A stretch of DNA of 64,000 nt from Winogradskyella thalassocola (GCF_900099995.1 NZ_FNCZ01000004.1:248001-312000), one strand, 5' to 3'; positions 18,535 to 28,258 are shown, counted from the stretch's first letter. Program-made: numbers and translations. Notes: generated from the sequence alone by a model not told the origin.

Positions 18535-19608
18535 TTACGATAACTTCACTCTAGGATCTAACCAAGCATAAACGATATCTACAAAAATATTAATCGTAAT
18601 AAAGATTATAGCGATTACTAAAACGGCTCCCATTATTACTGGTAAATCTAAAGTATTAAGTGCATTTACAATTTCTTTCCCTAAGCCATTCCAACCAAAA
18701 ATATATTCTACAAAAACAGCTCCTGCTAACATAGATGCAAACCAACCTGAAATGGCAGTAACGACAGGATTTAAAGCATTTTTAACCGCATGATTTTTAA
18801 TCACCTGAAACTCGCTCAGTCCTTTGGCTCTTGCCGTTCTTATATAATCTTGGTTTAAAACTTCTAATAGCGAATTTCGCATAAGTTGAATCACAACCGC
18901 CAAAGGTCTAATTCCTAAAACGATTGCTGGTAGAATTAAGTTTTTCCATTGGATACGCATCTTTTCGCCAAAGTCATCGAGTTCGTATAAACTACCTGTC
19001 ATTTCTAAATTGGTGTATTTATGTAATACAAAACCAAATAACCACGCAAATAAAATGGCACTAAAAAAGGACGGTACACTCATACCAAACGTACTTAAAA
19101 TCTGAATCGTTTTATCTATCCAAGTGTCCTTATATAAGGCTGAAATAATGCCGAAAACAATACCTAAGGCAATGGCGATAATAATAGCAGAAATTGCTAA
19201 AACAAACGTATTTGGAATGGTTTCACCAATAATATGACTTACTTTCTTTCCTTGTTTGGCAAAGGACTCTCGTAAATACGGCGCTTTAATAACCGTAGTG
19301 GTATTCCCAACGCTGAATAGTTCGGTTGCTGTATACTTATTTGGTCCTAAATAGGTATAATCATTTTCCGTTTTAGAGTGAAACGAAATGGGTGACAAAT
19401 CATTCAGGTAATATAAAAACTGTGTTCCTATAGGCTTATCAAATCCGTATTTTTTATTTACCGCAGCCACTTGTTCTTCTGATTGGTTTTGTCCGAGCAT
19501 CATTTTTGCAGGGTCACCAAGTTTATTAAATAAAAAGAAAATGACGGTTATCACACCTAGTAAGGTGATAAAGGCATAGAAGATTTTATTGATTAAATAT
19601 CTTATCAA
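18535..19608 (-). CDS. ABC transporter permease, DppB/OppB type
   Basis: 357 residues, inner membrane. N-terminal MIRYLINKIFYAFITLLGVITVIFFL helix with the family's periplasmic loop, then five helices with the EAA-like cytoplasmic loop DYIRTARAKGLSEFQVIKNHAVKNAL, which contacts the ATPase. The large loop at about residues 60-110 is longer than in Escherichia coli DppB. No ATPase, second permease or binding protein gene is adjacent, so its partners are encoded elsewhere. Peptide or nickel import is the family role. Confidence 0.9.
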   Translation of the reverse strand: MIRYLINKIFYAFITLLGVITVIFFLFNKLGDPAKMMLGQNQSEEQVAAVNKKYGFDKPIGTQFLYYLNDLSPISFHSKTENDYTYLGPNKYTATELFSVGNTTTVIKAPYLRESFAKQGKKVSHIIGETIPNTFVLAISAIIIAIALGIVFGIISALYKDTWIDKTIQILSTFGMSVPSFFSAILFAWLFGFVLHKYTNLEMTGSLYELDDFGEKMRIQWKNLILPAIVLGIRPLAVVIQLMRNSLLEVLNQDYIRTARAKGLSEFQVIKNHAVKNALNPVVTAISGWFASMLAGAVFVEYIFGWNGLGKEIVNALNTLDLPVIMGAVLVIAIIFITINIFVDIVYAWLDPRVKLS

Positions 19609-19682
19609 AAAAATGGGTTGTTATAAAACTCCGTTCAAACATCGTTTAATTAAAAACTGACACTAAAATATTACGTTATAAA

Positions 19683-20777
19683 CTATAACTCAATATCTTC
19701 AATATCATTCCAATGTGCTTTGTTTACGACTGTTCCTTTATTTAATATGATAATTCCAGGATTTGCACGCACAATAGTTTTAACTACTTTTTCGTCACAG
19801 AGATAAATATCGAAATTAAAATTATATTCTGCTTTTGCCTGCGCTTTATCCGCCGCACCAGATGACGATAAACCAATTACAGTATAGCCTTTTTTAATAG
19901 CCTCATCTGTAAATGATTTCAACTTCGCCATACCTTCAGCTTCGCCTTTGGTGACATTATACATGGTTATCATTACTAGTTTTTGTTGTTCTAAGAAATA
20001 ACCCGTTAAATCTTCCTCATCAGATTCAATAGAGAAATCCTGAATTGCAGGAATATATCCTTCATCTACAGTCTTAGTTTCTACGCCAACATACTCACCA
20101 TCTACAGTAGGATAACTTCCGTTAGTCACAAACTCTTGCTCTTCCCCATTAACATTAAACGTCCATGTGTACTCTAAAATTGGTTTTTGAGCATCTTCTG
20201 GAATAGCCATTTCTTCAGATAAGTTTTTATCAATCGCATAGGCTCTAAAATCTATAGATGGCAAATGCATTAATACATGATAGCCAAACCAAAGCGACAC
20301 TATAAAACTCAATAGCGCAATCACTGTTGTTGGCAATTTTGAAAACAAAGGCTTGATGTGTTTTACGCCGAAAAACAAAATTAAAGTAAGCACTAATAGC
20401 ACCACATCTTTGGTAAAGCTTTCCCATGGCGTTAATTTTAAGGCATCACCAAAGCAACCACAGTCTTTTACTTTATCGAAATATGCCGAATAAAACGTTA
20501 GGAACGTAAAAAAGACAATCATTAATAACAAACTCCAAACCGTGAATTTAGGTTTATAGCCAATTAATAAGAAGACTCCTAAAACGACTTCAAAGACCAC
20601 AACAATAACTGAAATACCAAGTGCATACGGAATTAGGAATTCCATATTTAAAACATCTGAACTAAAGTATTCTTCTAATTTATACGAAAAACCAAGCGGA
20701 TCATTCAATTTTATAAATCCTGAAATAATAAATAATATTCCTGTAAAAATTCTGCTAAGATGAACTATATACTTCAT
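19683..20777 (-). CDS. BT_3928-like DoxX/MauE-type membrane protein with thioredoxin-like C-terminus
   Basis: 364 residues. The N-terminal part has four to five hydrophobic helices of the DoxX/MauE type with the paired cysteines in DKVKDCGCFGDALKL (about residue 108). After a linker, the C-terminal 110 residues (IPAIQDFSIESDEEDLTGYFLEQQKLVMITMYN...) resemble a thioredoxin fold but lack a CxxC motif. Probably a redox-related membrane protein; activity not established. Its gene precedes the permease and tpiA on the same strand. Confidence 0.85.
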   Translation of the reverse strand: MKYIVHLSRIFTGILFIISGFIKLNDPLGFSYKLEEYFSSDVLNMEFLIPYALGISVIVVVFEVVLGVFLLIGYKPKFTVWSLLLMIVFFTFLTFYSAYFDKVKDCGCFGDALKLTPWESFTKDVVLLVLTLILFFGVKHIKPLFSKLPTTVIALLSFIVSLWFGYHVLMHLPSIDFRAYAIDKNLSEEMAIPEDAQKPILEYTWTFNVNGEEQEFVTNGSYPTVDGEYVGVETKTVDEGYIPAIQDFSIESDEEDLTGYFLEQQKLVMITMYNVTKGEAEGMAKLKSFTDEAIKKGYTVIGLSSSGAADKAQAKAEYNFNFDIYLCDEKVVKTIVRANPGIIILNKGTVVNKAHWNDIEDIEL

Positions 20778-20785
20778 ATGCTTTT

Positions 20786-20810
20786 GTCATTCCTGCGAAA
20801 GCAAGAATCT
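20786..20810. repeat. Dispersed intergenic repeat, degenerate copy
   Basis: GTCATTCCTGCGAAAGCAAG then AATCT, a worn copy of the palindromic 'TTCCTGCGAAAGCAGGAA' intergenic element. A related copy with a different core lies at 28,237-28,258. Confidence 0.5.
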
Positions 20811-20878
20811 ATTTTTAGTTAGTTGTTCTATTAGGTTATTACTTCTACTGCGCTCAGCGAGCCATTTATTTATGATAA

Positions 20879-21421
20879 TTAATCAGCTTCCTTTAAGTGA
20901 ATTAAAGCAAAAATCGCATAATTAATCATGTCTTGATAATTAGCATCAATACCTTCACTTACTAGTGTTTTTCCTGCGTTGTCTTCAATCTGCTTTACAC
21001 GTAATAATTTCTGTAAGATTAAATCTGTCAACGAACTTACACGCATATCTCTCCAAGCCTCACCATAATCGTGATTTTTATCGAGCATTAATTGTTTGGT
21101 GAGTGCAATTTTTTCATCGTAAAGTTTAGCCGCTTCTTCAGTGTTTAAATCGGGTTGTTCAACAACACCTTTTTCTAACTGAATTAAAGCCATTAAACAA
21201 TAATTAATAATACCGATAAATTCACTTACCTCACCTTCATCTACTTTTCTAACCGCATTTTGTTGCAATCCTCTAATGCGCTGTGCTTTTATAAAAATTT
21301 GATCGGTTAAAGATGGTAATCTCAAAATGCGCCATGCACTCCCATAATCACTCATTTTATTTACAAAAAGCGCTCTACATTTAGCGATAACAGCATCGTA
21401 TTGTTTTGAAGTATCTTGCAT
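20879..21421 (-). CDS. DUF1599 protein, internal duplication
   Basis: 180 residues, soluble. Two homologous halves: KMSDYGSAWRILRLPSLTDQIFIKAQRIRGLQ (residues about 21-52) and KNHDYGEAWRDMRVSSLTDLILQKLLRVKQIE (about 114-145), each followed by a helix with INYCLMALIQLE or INYAIFALIHLK. The repeated helical unit with conserved D-Y-G and R/K suggests a nucleotide-handling MazG-like fold, but this is inference. Function unknown. Divergent from folP. Confidence 0.85.
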   Translation of the reverse strand: MQDTSKQYDAVIAKCRALFVNKMSDYGSAWRILRLPSLTDQIFIKAQRIRGLQQNAVRKVDEGEVSEFIGIINYCLMALIQLEKGVVEQPDLNTEEAAKLYDEKIALTKQLMLDKNHDYGEAWRDMRVSSLTDLILQKLLRVKQIEDNAGKTLVSEGIDANYQDMINYAIFALIHLKEAD

Positions 21422-21516
21422 CTATTACGTTATAATTTCCGTAAATTTCGCATAAATAAATTAGAAGTTCAAAGTTTGGGGTTTAAAGTTTTCTTAACGC
21501 CTTTTTTAGAGTAAAC

Positions 21517-22344
21517 ATGAATATAAATTGCAAAGGGAAGTTAATCAATTTATCCACACCAAAAGTGATGGGTATATTGAATGTTACGCCAGATTCGTTT
21601 TTTGATGGTGGAAAATATAAAGATGAAACTGCTATTTTAAATCAAGTTGAAACCATGCTAAATCATGGAGCTACTTTTATTGATATTGGAGGTTATAGTT
21701 CTAGACCAAATGCTGATGCTATTAGTGAAGAAGAAGAACTAAACCGTGTCATTCCTATCATTAAATTAATCTTGAAACATTTTACTGATACTTTAATTTC
21801 TATTGACACCTTTAGAAGTGAGGTTGCTAAACAAAGTATTGAAGCAGGAGCTGCACTAGTTAATGACATTTCAGCAGGAAAACTCGATGAAAACATGCTT
21901 TCTACCGTTGGAAAATTAGGCGTGCCTTATATAATGATGCACATGAAAGGGAATCCTAAAACCATGCAACAGCAAACATCATATACCGATTTAACTAAAG
22001 AGATGATTGCTTATTTTGCCGAACGTATTGCAGCGGCACACCAGGAAAAAATTAATGATATTATTATTGATCCTGGATTTGGTTTCGCAAAAACAGTAGA
22101 CCAAAATTTTGAATTACTGAATCAACTCGAATTACTTCAACTTACCGACAAACCTATTTTAGCTGGTATATCTCGAAAATCGATGATTTACAAAACGCTA
22201 AATTCAACCTCTAAAAATGCCCTCAACGGCACCACTGCGTTACATATGGTGGCGTTACAAAAAGGCGCGAAAATTTTACGTGCACACGACGTTAAAGAAG
22301 CGATGGAATGTGTTATACTTTATAATCAATTGAAATCTAATTAA
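21517..22344 (+). CDS. folP: Dihydropteroate synthase
   Basis: 275 residues, folate pathway TIM barrel joining p-aminobenzoate to dihydropterin pyrophosphate. Motifs: VMGILNVTPDSFFDGGKY, IDIGGYSSRPNA, VNDISAGKLDENM, MHMKGNPKTMQ, IIDPGFGFAKT, ILAGISRKSMI and a C-terminal HDVKEA. This enzyme is the sulfonamide target. First gene of a plus-strand run with a lipoprotein gene (3 nt away) and cdaA. Confidence 0.96.
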   Translation: MNINCKGKLINLSTPKVMGILNVTPDSFFDGGKYKDETAILNQVETMLNHGATFIDIGGYSSRPNADAISEEEELNRVIPIIKLILKHFTDTLISIDTFRSEVAKQSIEAGAALVNDISAGKLDENMLSTVGKLGVPYIMMHMKGNPKTMQQQTSYTDLTKEMIAYFAERIAAAHQEKINDIIIDPGFGFAKTVDQNFELLNQLELLQLTDKPILAGISRKSMIYKTLNSTSKNALNGTTALHMVALQKGAKILRAHDVKEAMECVILYNQLKSN

Positions 22345-22347
22345 CCT

Positions 22348-23049
22348 ATGCGTTACATTTATTTACTTATTATTTTATGCTGTTTTAGCTGCAACAACGA
22401 ACGCGTTTTATACTTACCAGAAATTGAAAACGCCGAAATCACTGAAGTCTTAGATGTGTCACCTGCATATATTTTTTATGATGAAACACAACCTGATTCA
22501 ACGCTACTAAATCGAAAGAATTTAATAATTACCACCAATTGGTTGGTTAATATAGATAAACGGCTAACCTTGGAACAAGCCATTCCTCATATTAAATTCC
22601 TGCAAGACAAAAAACGCAATGCTGAAATGCATAAAAATGAAGATGCTAAAAATTATTTTACCTGTAACGATACGCGTATTGGGAATTTGGGATTTTTGGA
22701 GTTTACGGATGTCTTATATAAAGAAAATATCAAAATTGATACGGTCTATCATAAATACAACATGCCTACCGAAGAAAACTTGAAAAGAATTGCAGGTTTC
22801 CATGCCAGCTCAACAATTCCATTAATCTTTAAAGATAGTAATCACTTCGAAATTGGAGAGCAAGAGTCAAACATAAATAAATTAAAAAATGAACTCGACA
22901 AGTTAACGGAAATTAATTTTATTGGAATTCATTTACAGCTCTACTTCAATAATAATTTATCATTTCAAGATTACATAACGATTAAAAGAAGAGTTAATTC
23001 TTTAACATCAGATTTAATTTCGGTGGATTTGAACGAATTCATATATTAA
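22348..23049 (+). CDS. Predicted lipoprotein, unknown function
   Basis: 233 residues, starting MRYIYLLIILCCFSCNNERV: a lipoprotein signal with Cys at about residue 15 as acylation site. The rest is soluble alpha/beta with no motif I recognise (NLIITTNWLVNIDKRLTLEQ, IGNLGFLEFTDVLYKENI). Starts 3 nt after folP, so co-transcribed. The repeat element that follows separates it from cdaA. Confidence 0.75.
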   Translation: MRYIYLLIILCCFSCNNERVLYLPEIENAEITEVLDVSPAYIFYDETQPDSTLLNRKNLIITTNWLVNIDKRLTLEQAIPHIKFLQDKKRNAEMHKNEDAKNYFTCNDTRIGNLGFLEFTDVLYKENIKIDTVYHKYNMPTEENLKRIAGFHASSTIPLIFKDSNHFEIGEQESNINKLKNELDKLTEINFIGIHLQLYFNNNLSFQDYITIKRRVNSLTSDLISVDLNEFIY

Positions 23050-23080
23050 ATAAAAAAAAGATTTTATACGTTTTGAAAAA

Positions 23081-23161
23081 ACACCCCTAAAGTCCCCTCA
23101 AGGGGACAACGGACAAATTAAACTTTCTTGAATTGTCCCCTTGAGGGGACTTTAGGGGTGT
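23081..23161. repeat. Large inverted repeat of the REP type
   Basis: Two perfect 29-bp arms, beginning ACACCCCTAAAGTCCCCTCA at 23,081 and ending in the complementary ACTTTAGGGGTGT at 23,161, 23 nt apart. Each arm contains its own hairpin GTCCCC-TCAA-GGGGAC. It is GC-rich unlike its surroundings. It looks like a dispersed intergenic repeat pair and may also terminate the folP transcript. Confidence 0.85.
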
Positions 23162-23257
23162 AAATATTCTAATATCGAAAAAGTAAATGAGGTAACAATT
23201 ATTATTTTTACTTACGTACTAAACATAAATTACTAAATTAGCAGAAACACCAGCCTT

Positions 23258-24040
23258 TTGGAAAACTTACAACTTTGGGATTTTAGATTTATAGACTTTG
23301 TGGATGTCTTCCTTGTGGCTATCCTACTCTATTACATCTACAAGCTTGTAAAAGGTACGGTTGCCATCAATATTTTTATTGGTATTCTCATCATTTACTT
23401 TGCTTGGCGATTAACAGACTACCTCAATATGCACATGCTTTACAGCATTTTTGATGGTTTTATGAAAGTTGGTATTATCGCTTTAATCGTCGTGTTTCAG
23501 CCCGAAATTAGAAAGTTTCTTTTAATGGTGGGTTCTACCAATATTAGTGGAAAGCGAAATCTATTTAAAAACTTTAAGTTTCTTAAAAACGACGATCAAA
23601 CGTCAACAGATGTTGATGCTATTATTAATGCTTGTAATAAAATGGGAGCTTCAAATACGGGAGCTTTAATCGTTATTGAGCGTAATAACAACTTAGATTT
23701 TCTAACCAATACAGGAGATGAGATGAATATTTTAGTGTCTCAGCCCATTATAGAAAGTATCTTTTTCAAAAATAGCCCATTACATGATGGCGCCATTATT
23801 ATCGATAAAAACGTAGTAAAAGCCACACGTGTTATTCTTCCCGTTAATAACGAGAAGAATATTCCGGAACGTTTTGGTTTACGTCATAGAGCAGCCATTG
23901 GGATTACAGAAAAAACAGATGCTATTGCACTTTGCGTGAGTGAAGAAACAGGTCAGATTTCTTACATTAAAAATGGTGAATTTGAAATGTTTAAAAATAC
24001 GGACGAACTTAGAGATAAAATTAAACACGATTTAGGTTAG
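23258..24040 (+). CDS. cdaA: Diadenylate cyclase CdaA (c-di-AMP synthase)
   Basis: 260 residues. Three N-terminal membrane helices (residues about 10-85) carry the cytosolic DAC domain, with the catalytic DGA in NSPLHDGAIIID and RHR in RFGLRHRAAIG. Makes c-di-AMP from two ATP. The start is TTG 23258: the frame is open upstream only to a stop at 23,234 and has no ATG, and the first helix begins right after. Overlaps the next gene by one base, so a DUF3667 protein is co-translated. No CdaR partner is adjacent. Confidence 0.94.
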   Translation: MENLQLWDFRFIDFVDVFLVAILLYYIYKLVKGTVAINIFIGILIIYFAWRLTDYLNMHMLYSIFDGFMKVGIIALIVVFQPEIRKFLLMVGSTNISGKRNLFKNFKFLKNDDQTSTDVDAIINACNKMGASNTGALIVIERNNNLDFLTNTGDEMNILVSQPIIESIFFKNSPLHDGAIIIDKNVVKATRVILPVNNEKNIPERFGLRHRAAIGITEKTDAIALCVSEETGQISYIKNGEFEMFKNTDELRDKIKHDLG

Positions 24041-24828
24041 TGAACTGTAAAAATTGTAATAACACGCTTAAAGCATCACAGAAGTTTTGTGATGAATGTG
24101 GCGCGAAAATTATTCAAAATCGCTTAAAACCAAAAGTGATAGCTCAGCAAATTAACGAACAATTTATTTCTATTGACAATAAATTTCTTCGCACATTCAT
24201 TGATCTTTTTAGACAACCAGAAACTGTAATCGTGGGCTATATTAATGGTACTCGAAAAAAGTATATCGATGTCCTTCAATATTTTGCAATTTCTTTGACT
24301 TTAGCTGGTATCCAGGTATTTTTAATCAATACATTTTTTAGAGATGCCTTAGATTTTACTCCAGAGTTTGCAAAAGCAATAGAAAACATTCCAGAGAAAA
24401 ATATAAATCCTATGGCAGGTTTAAATCCCGATTTCTTCACAAAGTATCAAGGTTTAATTTATATTTTAGGTGTTCCTGTTTCTTCATTAGCCACTTGGCT
24501 AGTCTATTATATTTTCGCGAATAAGCGCTTTAATTTTACAGAACACCTCGTCCTAAATCTTTATTATTCGGCTCAAATCATCATAATAACAGCTGTATTT
24601 AGCATATTATTCTTAGTCACTGGTATGAATTATCTAATCGTATCAACTATTCTTGGCTTACCTACTTTTATCTATTTAGCATACGTATTAAAACATGTCT
24701 TTAAAGAAGATTTTTGGAATACAATTGCTAAATTTTTAATTGTGATGGCCTTTTATGTCGTTATCTATTTTATCATAATTGTCATAGTATTTATAGTGTT
24801 ACTTTTTAGTGGTTATTTTAAAATTTAA
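24040..24828 (+). CDS. DUF3667 zinc-ribbon membrane protein, copy 1
   Basis: 262 residues starting at GTG 24040, which shares one base with the cdaA stop. N-terminal zinc ribbon NCKNCNNTL...FCDECGAKI (C-x2-C...C-x2-C), then LRTFIDLFRQPETVIVGYINGTRKKYIDVLQYF, the DUF3667 core, then about four membrane helices. Paralogue of the following gene. Function unknown; coupling to cdaA suggests membrane or envelope physiology linked to c-di-AMP, by position only. Confidence 0.85.
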   Translation: MNCKNCNNTLKASQKFCDECGAKIIQNRLKPKVIAQQINEQFISIDNKFLRTFIDLFRQPETVIVGYINGTRKKYIDVLQYFAISLTLAGIQVFLINTFFRDALDFTPEFAKAIENIPEKNINPMAGLNPDFFTKYQGLIYILGVPVSSLATWLVYYIFANKRFNFTEHLVLNLYYSAQIIIITAVFSILFLVTGMNYLIVSTILGLPTFIYLAYVLKHVFKEDFWNTIAKFLIVMAFYVVIYFIIIVIVFIVLLFSGYFKI

Positions 24829-24831
24829 ATT

Positions 24832-25650
24832 ATGAATTGTAAAAACTGCCACACAGAGCTATCAACAAAAGATGATTACTGTAAATGTTGCGGCGGCAAA
24901 GTGATTAGGAATCGTTTGACTTTCGGAAATCTTTTTGAACACATTAGTGAAACGTTTTTCAATTATGATAATAAGTTATTACAAACTTTTATTCAACTTT
25001 TTAAACAACCTGAAGAGGTCATAGGTGGTTATATAAATGGTACACGGAAAAAATACGTCAATGTTATCAGCTATTTTGCATTAGCCATAACCATTTCTGG
25101 CTTTTATCTTATAATAGTTAAAAAATATTTTCCTGAAACAATGGATTTTTCTCAATTAGCTTATCCTGGCCAAGAAGAGTTTCAGAAAAAGAACATGTCA
25201 TTTATTGAAGAGTATCAATCCTTATTAATGATGCTTTATGTGCCTTTATATGCTTTAATGGCTCGTGTTACATTTTTCAATATTAAAAAATACAATTATA
25301 CCGAGTTGCTTGTGGTTTTTATGTATATACAGGCACAACTATCAATTGCAAGTGCAATAGTGGTAATTTCTTTAGGATTATTGGGTATAAGCTCAAGTAT
25401 TGTTGGGATTCTAATGATACCTTTAATGATTATCTACTCAGCTTATGTTCTTAAACGCCTATTAGACCTTAGCGCTTCTGATATCATAGTAAGAACATTA
25501 TTATTTTTTATTGTGTTAGGAATAACAATGGTTTTTATAACAATAATCATGTTAGTTACCATGTATTTTACAGGTGATTTGCAAGAAATATTTGGACCAG
25601 CCTTTGAAGCTGGCAAAAAAATGGGAGAAGAAGCTTCTAAGGTAAATTAA
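24832..25650 (+). CDS. DUF3667 zinc-ribbon membrane protein, copy 2
   Basis: 272 residues, ATG start 3 nt after copy 1. Same plan: NCKNCHTEL...YCKCCGGKV ribbon, LLQTFIQLFKQPEEVIGGYINGTRKKYVNVISYF core, four to five membrane helices, plus a short hydrophilic tail. Divergence between the copies is large outside the core, so the tandem duplication is old. Its stop overlaps the stop of the convergent ABC exporter. Confidence 0.85.
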   Translation: MNCKNCHTELSTKDDYCKCCGGKVIRNRLTFGNLFEHISETFFNYDNKLLQTFIQLFKQPEEVIGGYINGTRKKYVNVISYFALAITISGFYLIIVKKYFPETMDFSQLAYPGQEEFQKKNMSFIEEYQSLLMMLYVPLYALMARVTFFNIKKYNYTELLVVFMYIQAQLSIASAIVVISLGLLGISSSIVGILMIPLMIIYSAYVLKRLLDLSASDIIVRTLLFFIVLGITMVFITIIMLVTMYFTGDLQEIFGPAFEAGKKMGEEASKVN

Positions 25651-27416
25651 GCTACCTCAACCTTTAAAAACTGAACTTCATAAAGATTTTTATAGTAACC
25701 ACTCTCTTTTTCCAAAAGTGACTGATGTGTTCCTATTTCAACAATTTGACCACTATCCATTACAATAATTTTATCCGCTTGCTGTATCGTTGCTAATCTA
25801 TGTGCTATAACAATTGAGGTTCTTCCCTTTGTTATTTTGTCGGTCGCATCTTGTATGAGTTGTTCGGAATGTGAATCTACCGAAGAGGTAGCTTCATCTA
25901 ATATTAAAATACTTGGATTGGTGACATACGCTCTTAAAAACGAAATTAATTGGCGCTGTCCAGAAGATAACATTACCCCACGCTCTTTTACATTGTAATG
26001 ATAACCGTTAGGAAGACTAGAAATAAATTCGTGGATTCCAATAGCCTTTGCTGCATTTACAACATCGGCTTCTGTAATATTTTCATTATTTAATGTAATA
26101 TTATTAAGAATTGTATCGGCAAATAAAAATACATCCTGAAGCACAACAGCAATCTGACTTCTAAGTGAGCTTAGAGTCATATCCTTTATATCGATATCAT
26201 CAACTTTTATGGTTCCTGAATTAATATCATAAAAACGATTTAACAAATTAATAATGGTAGATTTCCCTGCTCCAGTAGCACCAACTATAGCAACGGTTTC
26301 TCCTTCATTAACGTTAAAAGAAATTCCCTTTAAAACTTCTTCATCTTTTATATAAGAAAATCGCACATCTTCAAATGTAATATGCCCTTTAAAATGATTC
26401 GCTTCAATAGTACCAGAATCATCAATATTAGCGGTTGTATCTAAAACTTTAAATACACGGTCTGCAGCGACCATTCCCATTTGAAGTGTATTAAACTTAT
26501 TCGCAATTTGATTTAAAGGTCTAAATAACATCGGAATAAACATGGCAAAGGAAATGAGCTCACCTAAAGTTGTTGTACCATTTTCTGAAACAGCATTAAA
26601 ACCACCGACCAAAATAACCATTGCTAAGGTTAATGAAGCCAAAAATTCTGCAATAGGAAAGAAAATAGAATTATACCAAACTGTTTTTAACCAGCCCTTT
26701 TTATGACGCTCGTTAATGGCTTTAAACTTTTTAAACTCGGTATCTTCACGTGTAAATAATTGTAAAATTTTCATTCCCGTCACACGCTCTTGAACAAAAG
26801 AATTTAAGTTTGAAACTTCAGTACGCACGTCTTCAAAAGCGCGCTTCATGTACTTTTGAAAGATTTTGGTAGCAAATAAAACTATTGGCATTGTTATAAA
26901 AACAATGAGACTCAATTTTAAATTTATAAATGACATAAATCCAGCGACTACAATCATTTTTAAAACGTCACTGAAAATCATAAATAAGCCTTCACCAAAA
27001 ATATCAGCAATACGCTCCATATCTGTGACAGCTCTTGTTATTAACACACCAACCGAAGATTTATCAAAATAGGTCATTTTAAATTTAAGCATATGCTTAA
27101 ATAACTTAACCCTAATATCTCTAACAACTGATTGCCCTAACCAACTTGCATAATAAATGAATAGCAACTGAGATATGACTTCAAAAATTAACAAGGCGAG
27201 CATTATAACCATGTAAATCACAAAGCCATTATACTCCTTATTTGCAATTTTAACGTCAATGGCTTCTTTTAAAACATAAGGTCTAAAAGCACCGAATACG
27301 GCTAAGCCAACAACACAAAATAGTGAAATAACAAAAACCGTACGATACGGTTTTATGTATTTTAATAATCGTGTAAATAACGATACATCAAATATTTTTT
27401 TCTTTTTTTCTGTCAT
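25647..27416 (-). CDS. ABC exporter, fused permease-ATPase (MsbA-like)
   Basis: 589 residues, half-transporter working as a dimer in the inner membrane. Six membrane helices in residues 25-330, then the nucleotide-binding domain: Walker A GATGAGKST, Q-loop VLQDVFLF, signature LSSGQRQLISF, Walker B ILILDEATSSVD and the H-loop IAHRLAT. The signature LSSGQ is slightly off the usual LSGGQ. Lipid or drug export; substrate not predictable. Convergent with the DUF3667 gene, upstream of which lies truA on the same strand. Confidence 0.93.
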   Translation of the reverse strand: MTEKKKKIFDVSLFTRLLKYIKPYRTVFVISLFCVVGLAVFGAFRPYVLKEAIDVKIANKEYNGFVIYMVIMLALLIFEVISQLLFIYYASWLGQSVVRDIRVKLFKHMLKFKMTYFDKSSVGVLITRAVTDMERIADIFGEGLFMIFSDVLKMIVVAGFMSFINLKLSLIVFITMPIVLFATKIFQKYMKRAFEDVRTEVSNLNSFVQERVTGMKILQLFTREDTEFKKFKAINERHKKGWLKTVWYNSIFFPIAEFLASLTLAMVILVGGFNAVSENGTTTLGELISFAMFIPMLFRPLNQIANKFNTLQMGMVAADRVFKVLDTTANIDDSGTIEANHFKGHITFEDVRFSYIKDEEVLKGISFNVNEGETVAIVGATGAGKSTIINLLNRFYDINSGTIKVDDIDIKDMTLSSLRSQIAVVLQDVFLFADTILNNITLNNENITEADVVNAAKAIGIHEFISSLPNGYHYNVKERGVMLSSGQRQLISFLRAYVTNPSILILDEATSSVDSHSEQLIQDATDKITKGRTSIVIAHRLATIQQADKIIVMDSGQIVEIGTHQSLLEKESGYYKNLYEVQFLKVEVA

Positions 27417-27449
27417 ACTTATTTCCCTAAAAATGGGAACCTCTTCAAT

Positions 27450-28199
27450 TTAATTGTCTATTCTTATCGTTTCAGGATACACTATTCTTACTAAATACAA
27501 GCCATGTGCCGGAACTGAAAATCCAGCTTCACTCCTATTTTTTGAAGCAATAATAGCATGTAATTCTTCAGCTTTCATTTTTCCTAAGCCAATATTTACC
27601 ATGGTGCCAACAATGGCTCTAACCATGTTTCGTAAAAACCGATCTGCAGTAATTGTAAAAATAAGTTGCTCATTGTTTTTTGTCCAAAATGCTTCTTTTA
27701 TATCACAATTATACGTTTTTACATCTGTATTTGTTTTTGAAAAGCATTGAAAATCTTTATACTGAAATAAGATTTTACAAGCTTCATTCATCGCTTCTAC
27801 ATCTAAAGCTGATTGTATTTGGTATGCAAAATCGTAATTAAAAACATTTTTAGACGTCGATATTTTATAATTATAGGTTCTACTTTCCGCGTAAAACCTG
27901 GCATGTATTTCTGGCTTCACTTCAAAAACGCTAGTAATAGCTATATCTTTCGGTAAAAAAGAATTCAGTTTATATACAATATCTATAGACTTAAAATCTC
28001 CGTCATAATCAAAATGCGCAAACATTTGCGAGGCATGCACACCTGTATCCGTTCTGCCCGCTCCCATTATAGATATTTCGGTTTTCAAAATGGTAGAAAG
28101 CGCTTTTTCTAATACTTCTTGTACAGAAATAGCGTTTGGTTGGTTTTGCCAACCATGATAGGCCTTACCATTATATGAAAGTTCAATGAAAAATCGCAA
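27450..28199 (-). CDS. truA: tRNA pseudouridine synthase A
   Basis: 249 residues. Isomerises uridines 38-40 in the tRNA anticodon stem. Catalytic aspartate in MGAGRTDTGVHASQMFAHFD, the opening YNGKAYHGWQNQPNA, and the C-terminal FLRNMVRAIVGTMVNIG. Full length. Lies 33 nt upstream of the ABC exporter on the minus strand. Confidence 0.95.
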   Translation of the reverse strand: MRFFIELSYNGKAYHGWQNQPNAISVQEVLEKALSTILKTEISIMGAGRTDTGVHASQMFAHFDYDGDFKSIDIVYKLNSFLPKDIAITSVFEVKPEIHARFYAESRTYNYKISTSKNVFNYDFAYQIQSALDVEAMNEACKILFQYKDFQCFSKTNTDVKTYNCDIKEAFWTKNNEQLIFTITADRFLRNMVRAIVGTMVNIGLGKMKAEELHAIIASKNRSEAGFSVPAHGLYLVRIVYPETIRIDN

Positions 28200-28236
28200 T
28201 AGAAATCTTACTTTTGTTGAATTGCAAAGATACCCT

Positions 28237-28258
28237 ATTCCTACGAACGTAGGAATCT
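28237..28258. repeat. Palindromic intergenic repeat
   Basis: ATTCCTACG-AA-CGTAGGAAT: perfect 9-bp arms between truA and the phosphoesterase gene. Related to the worn element near 20,786. The remaining gap to 28,415 shows nothing else. Confidence 0.5.
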
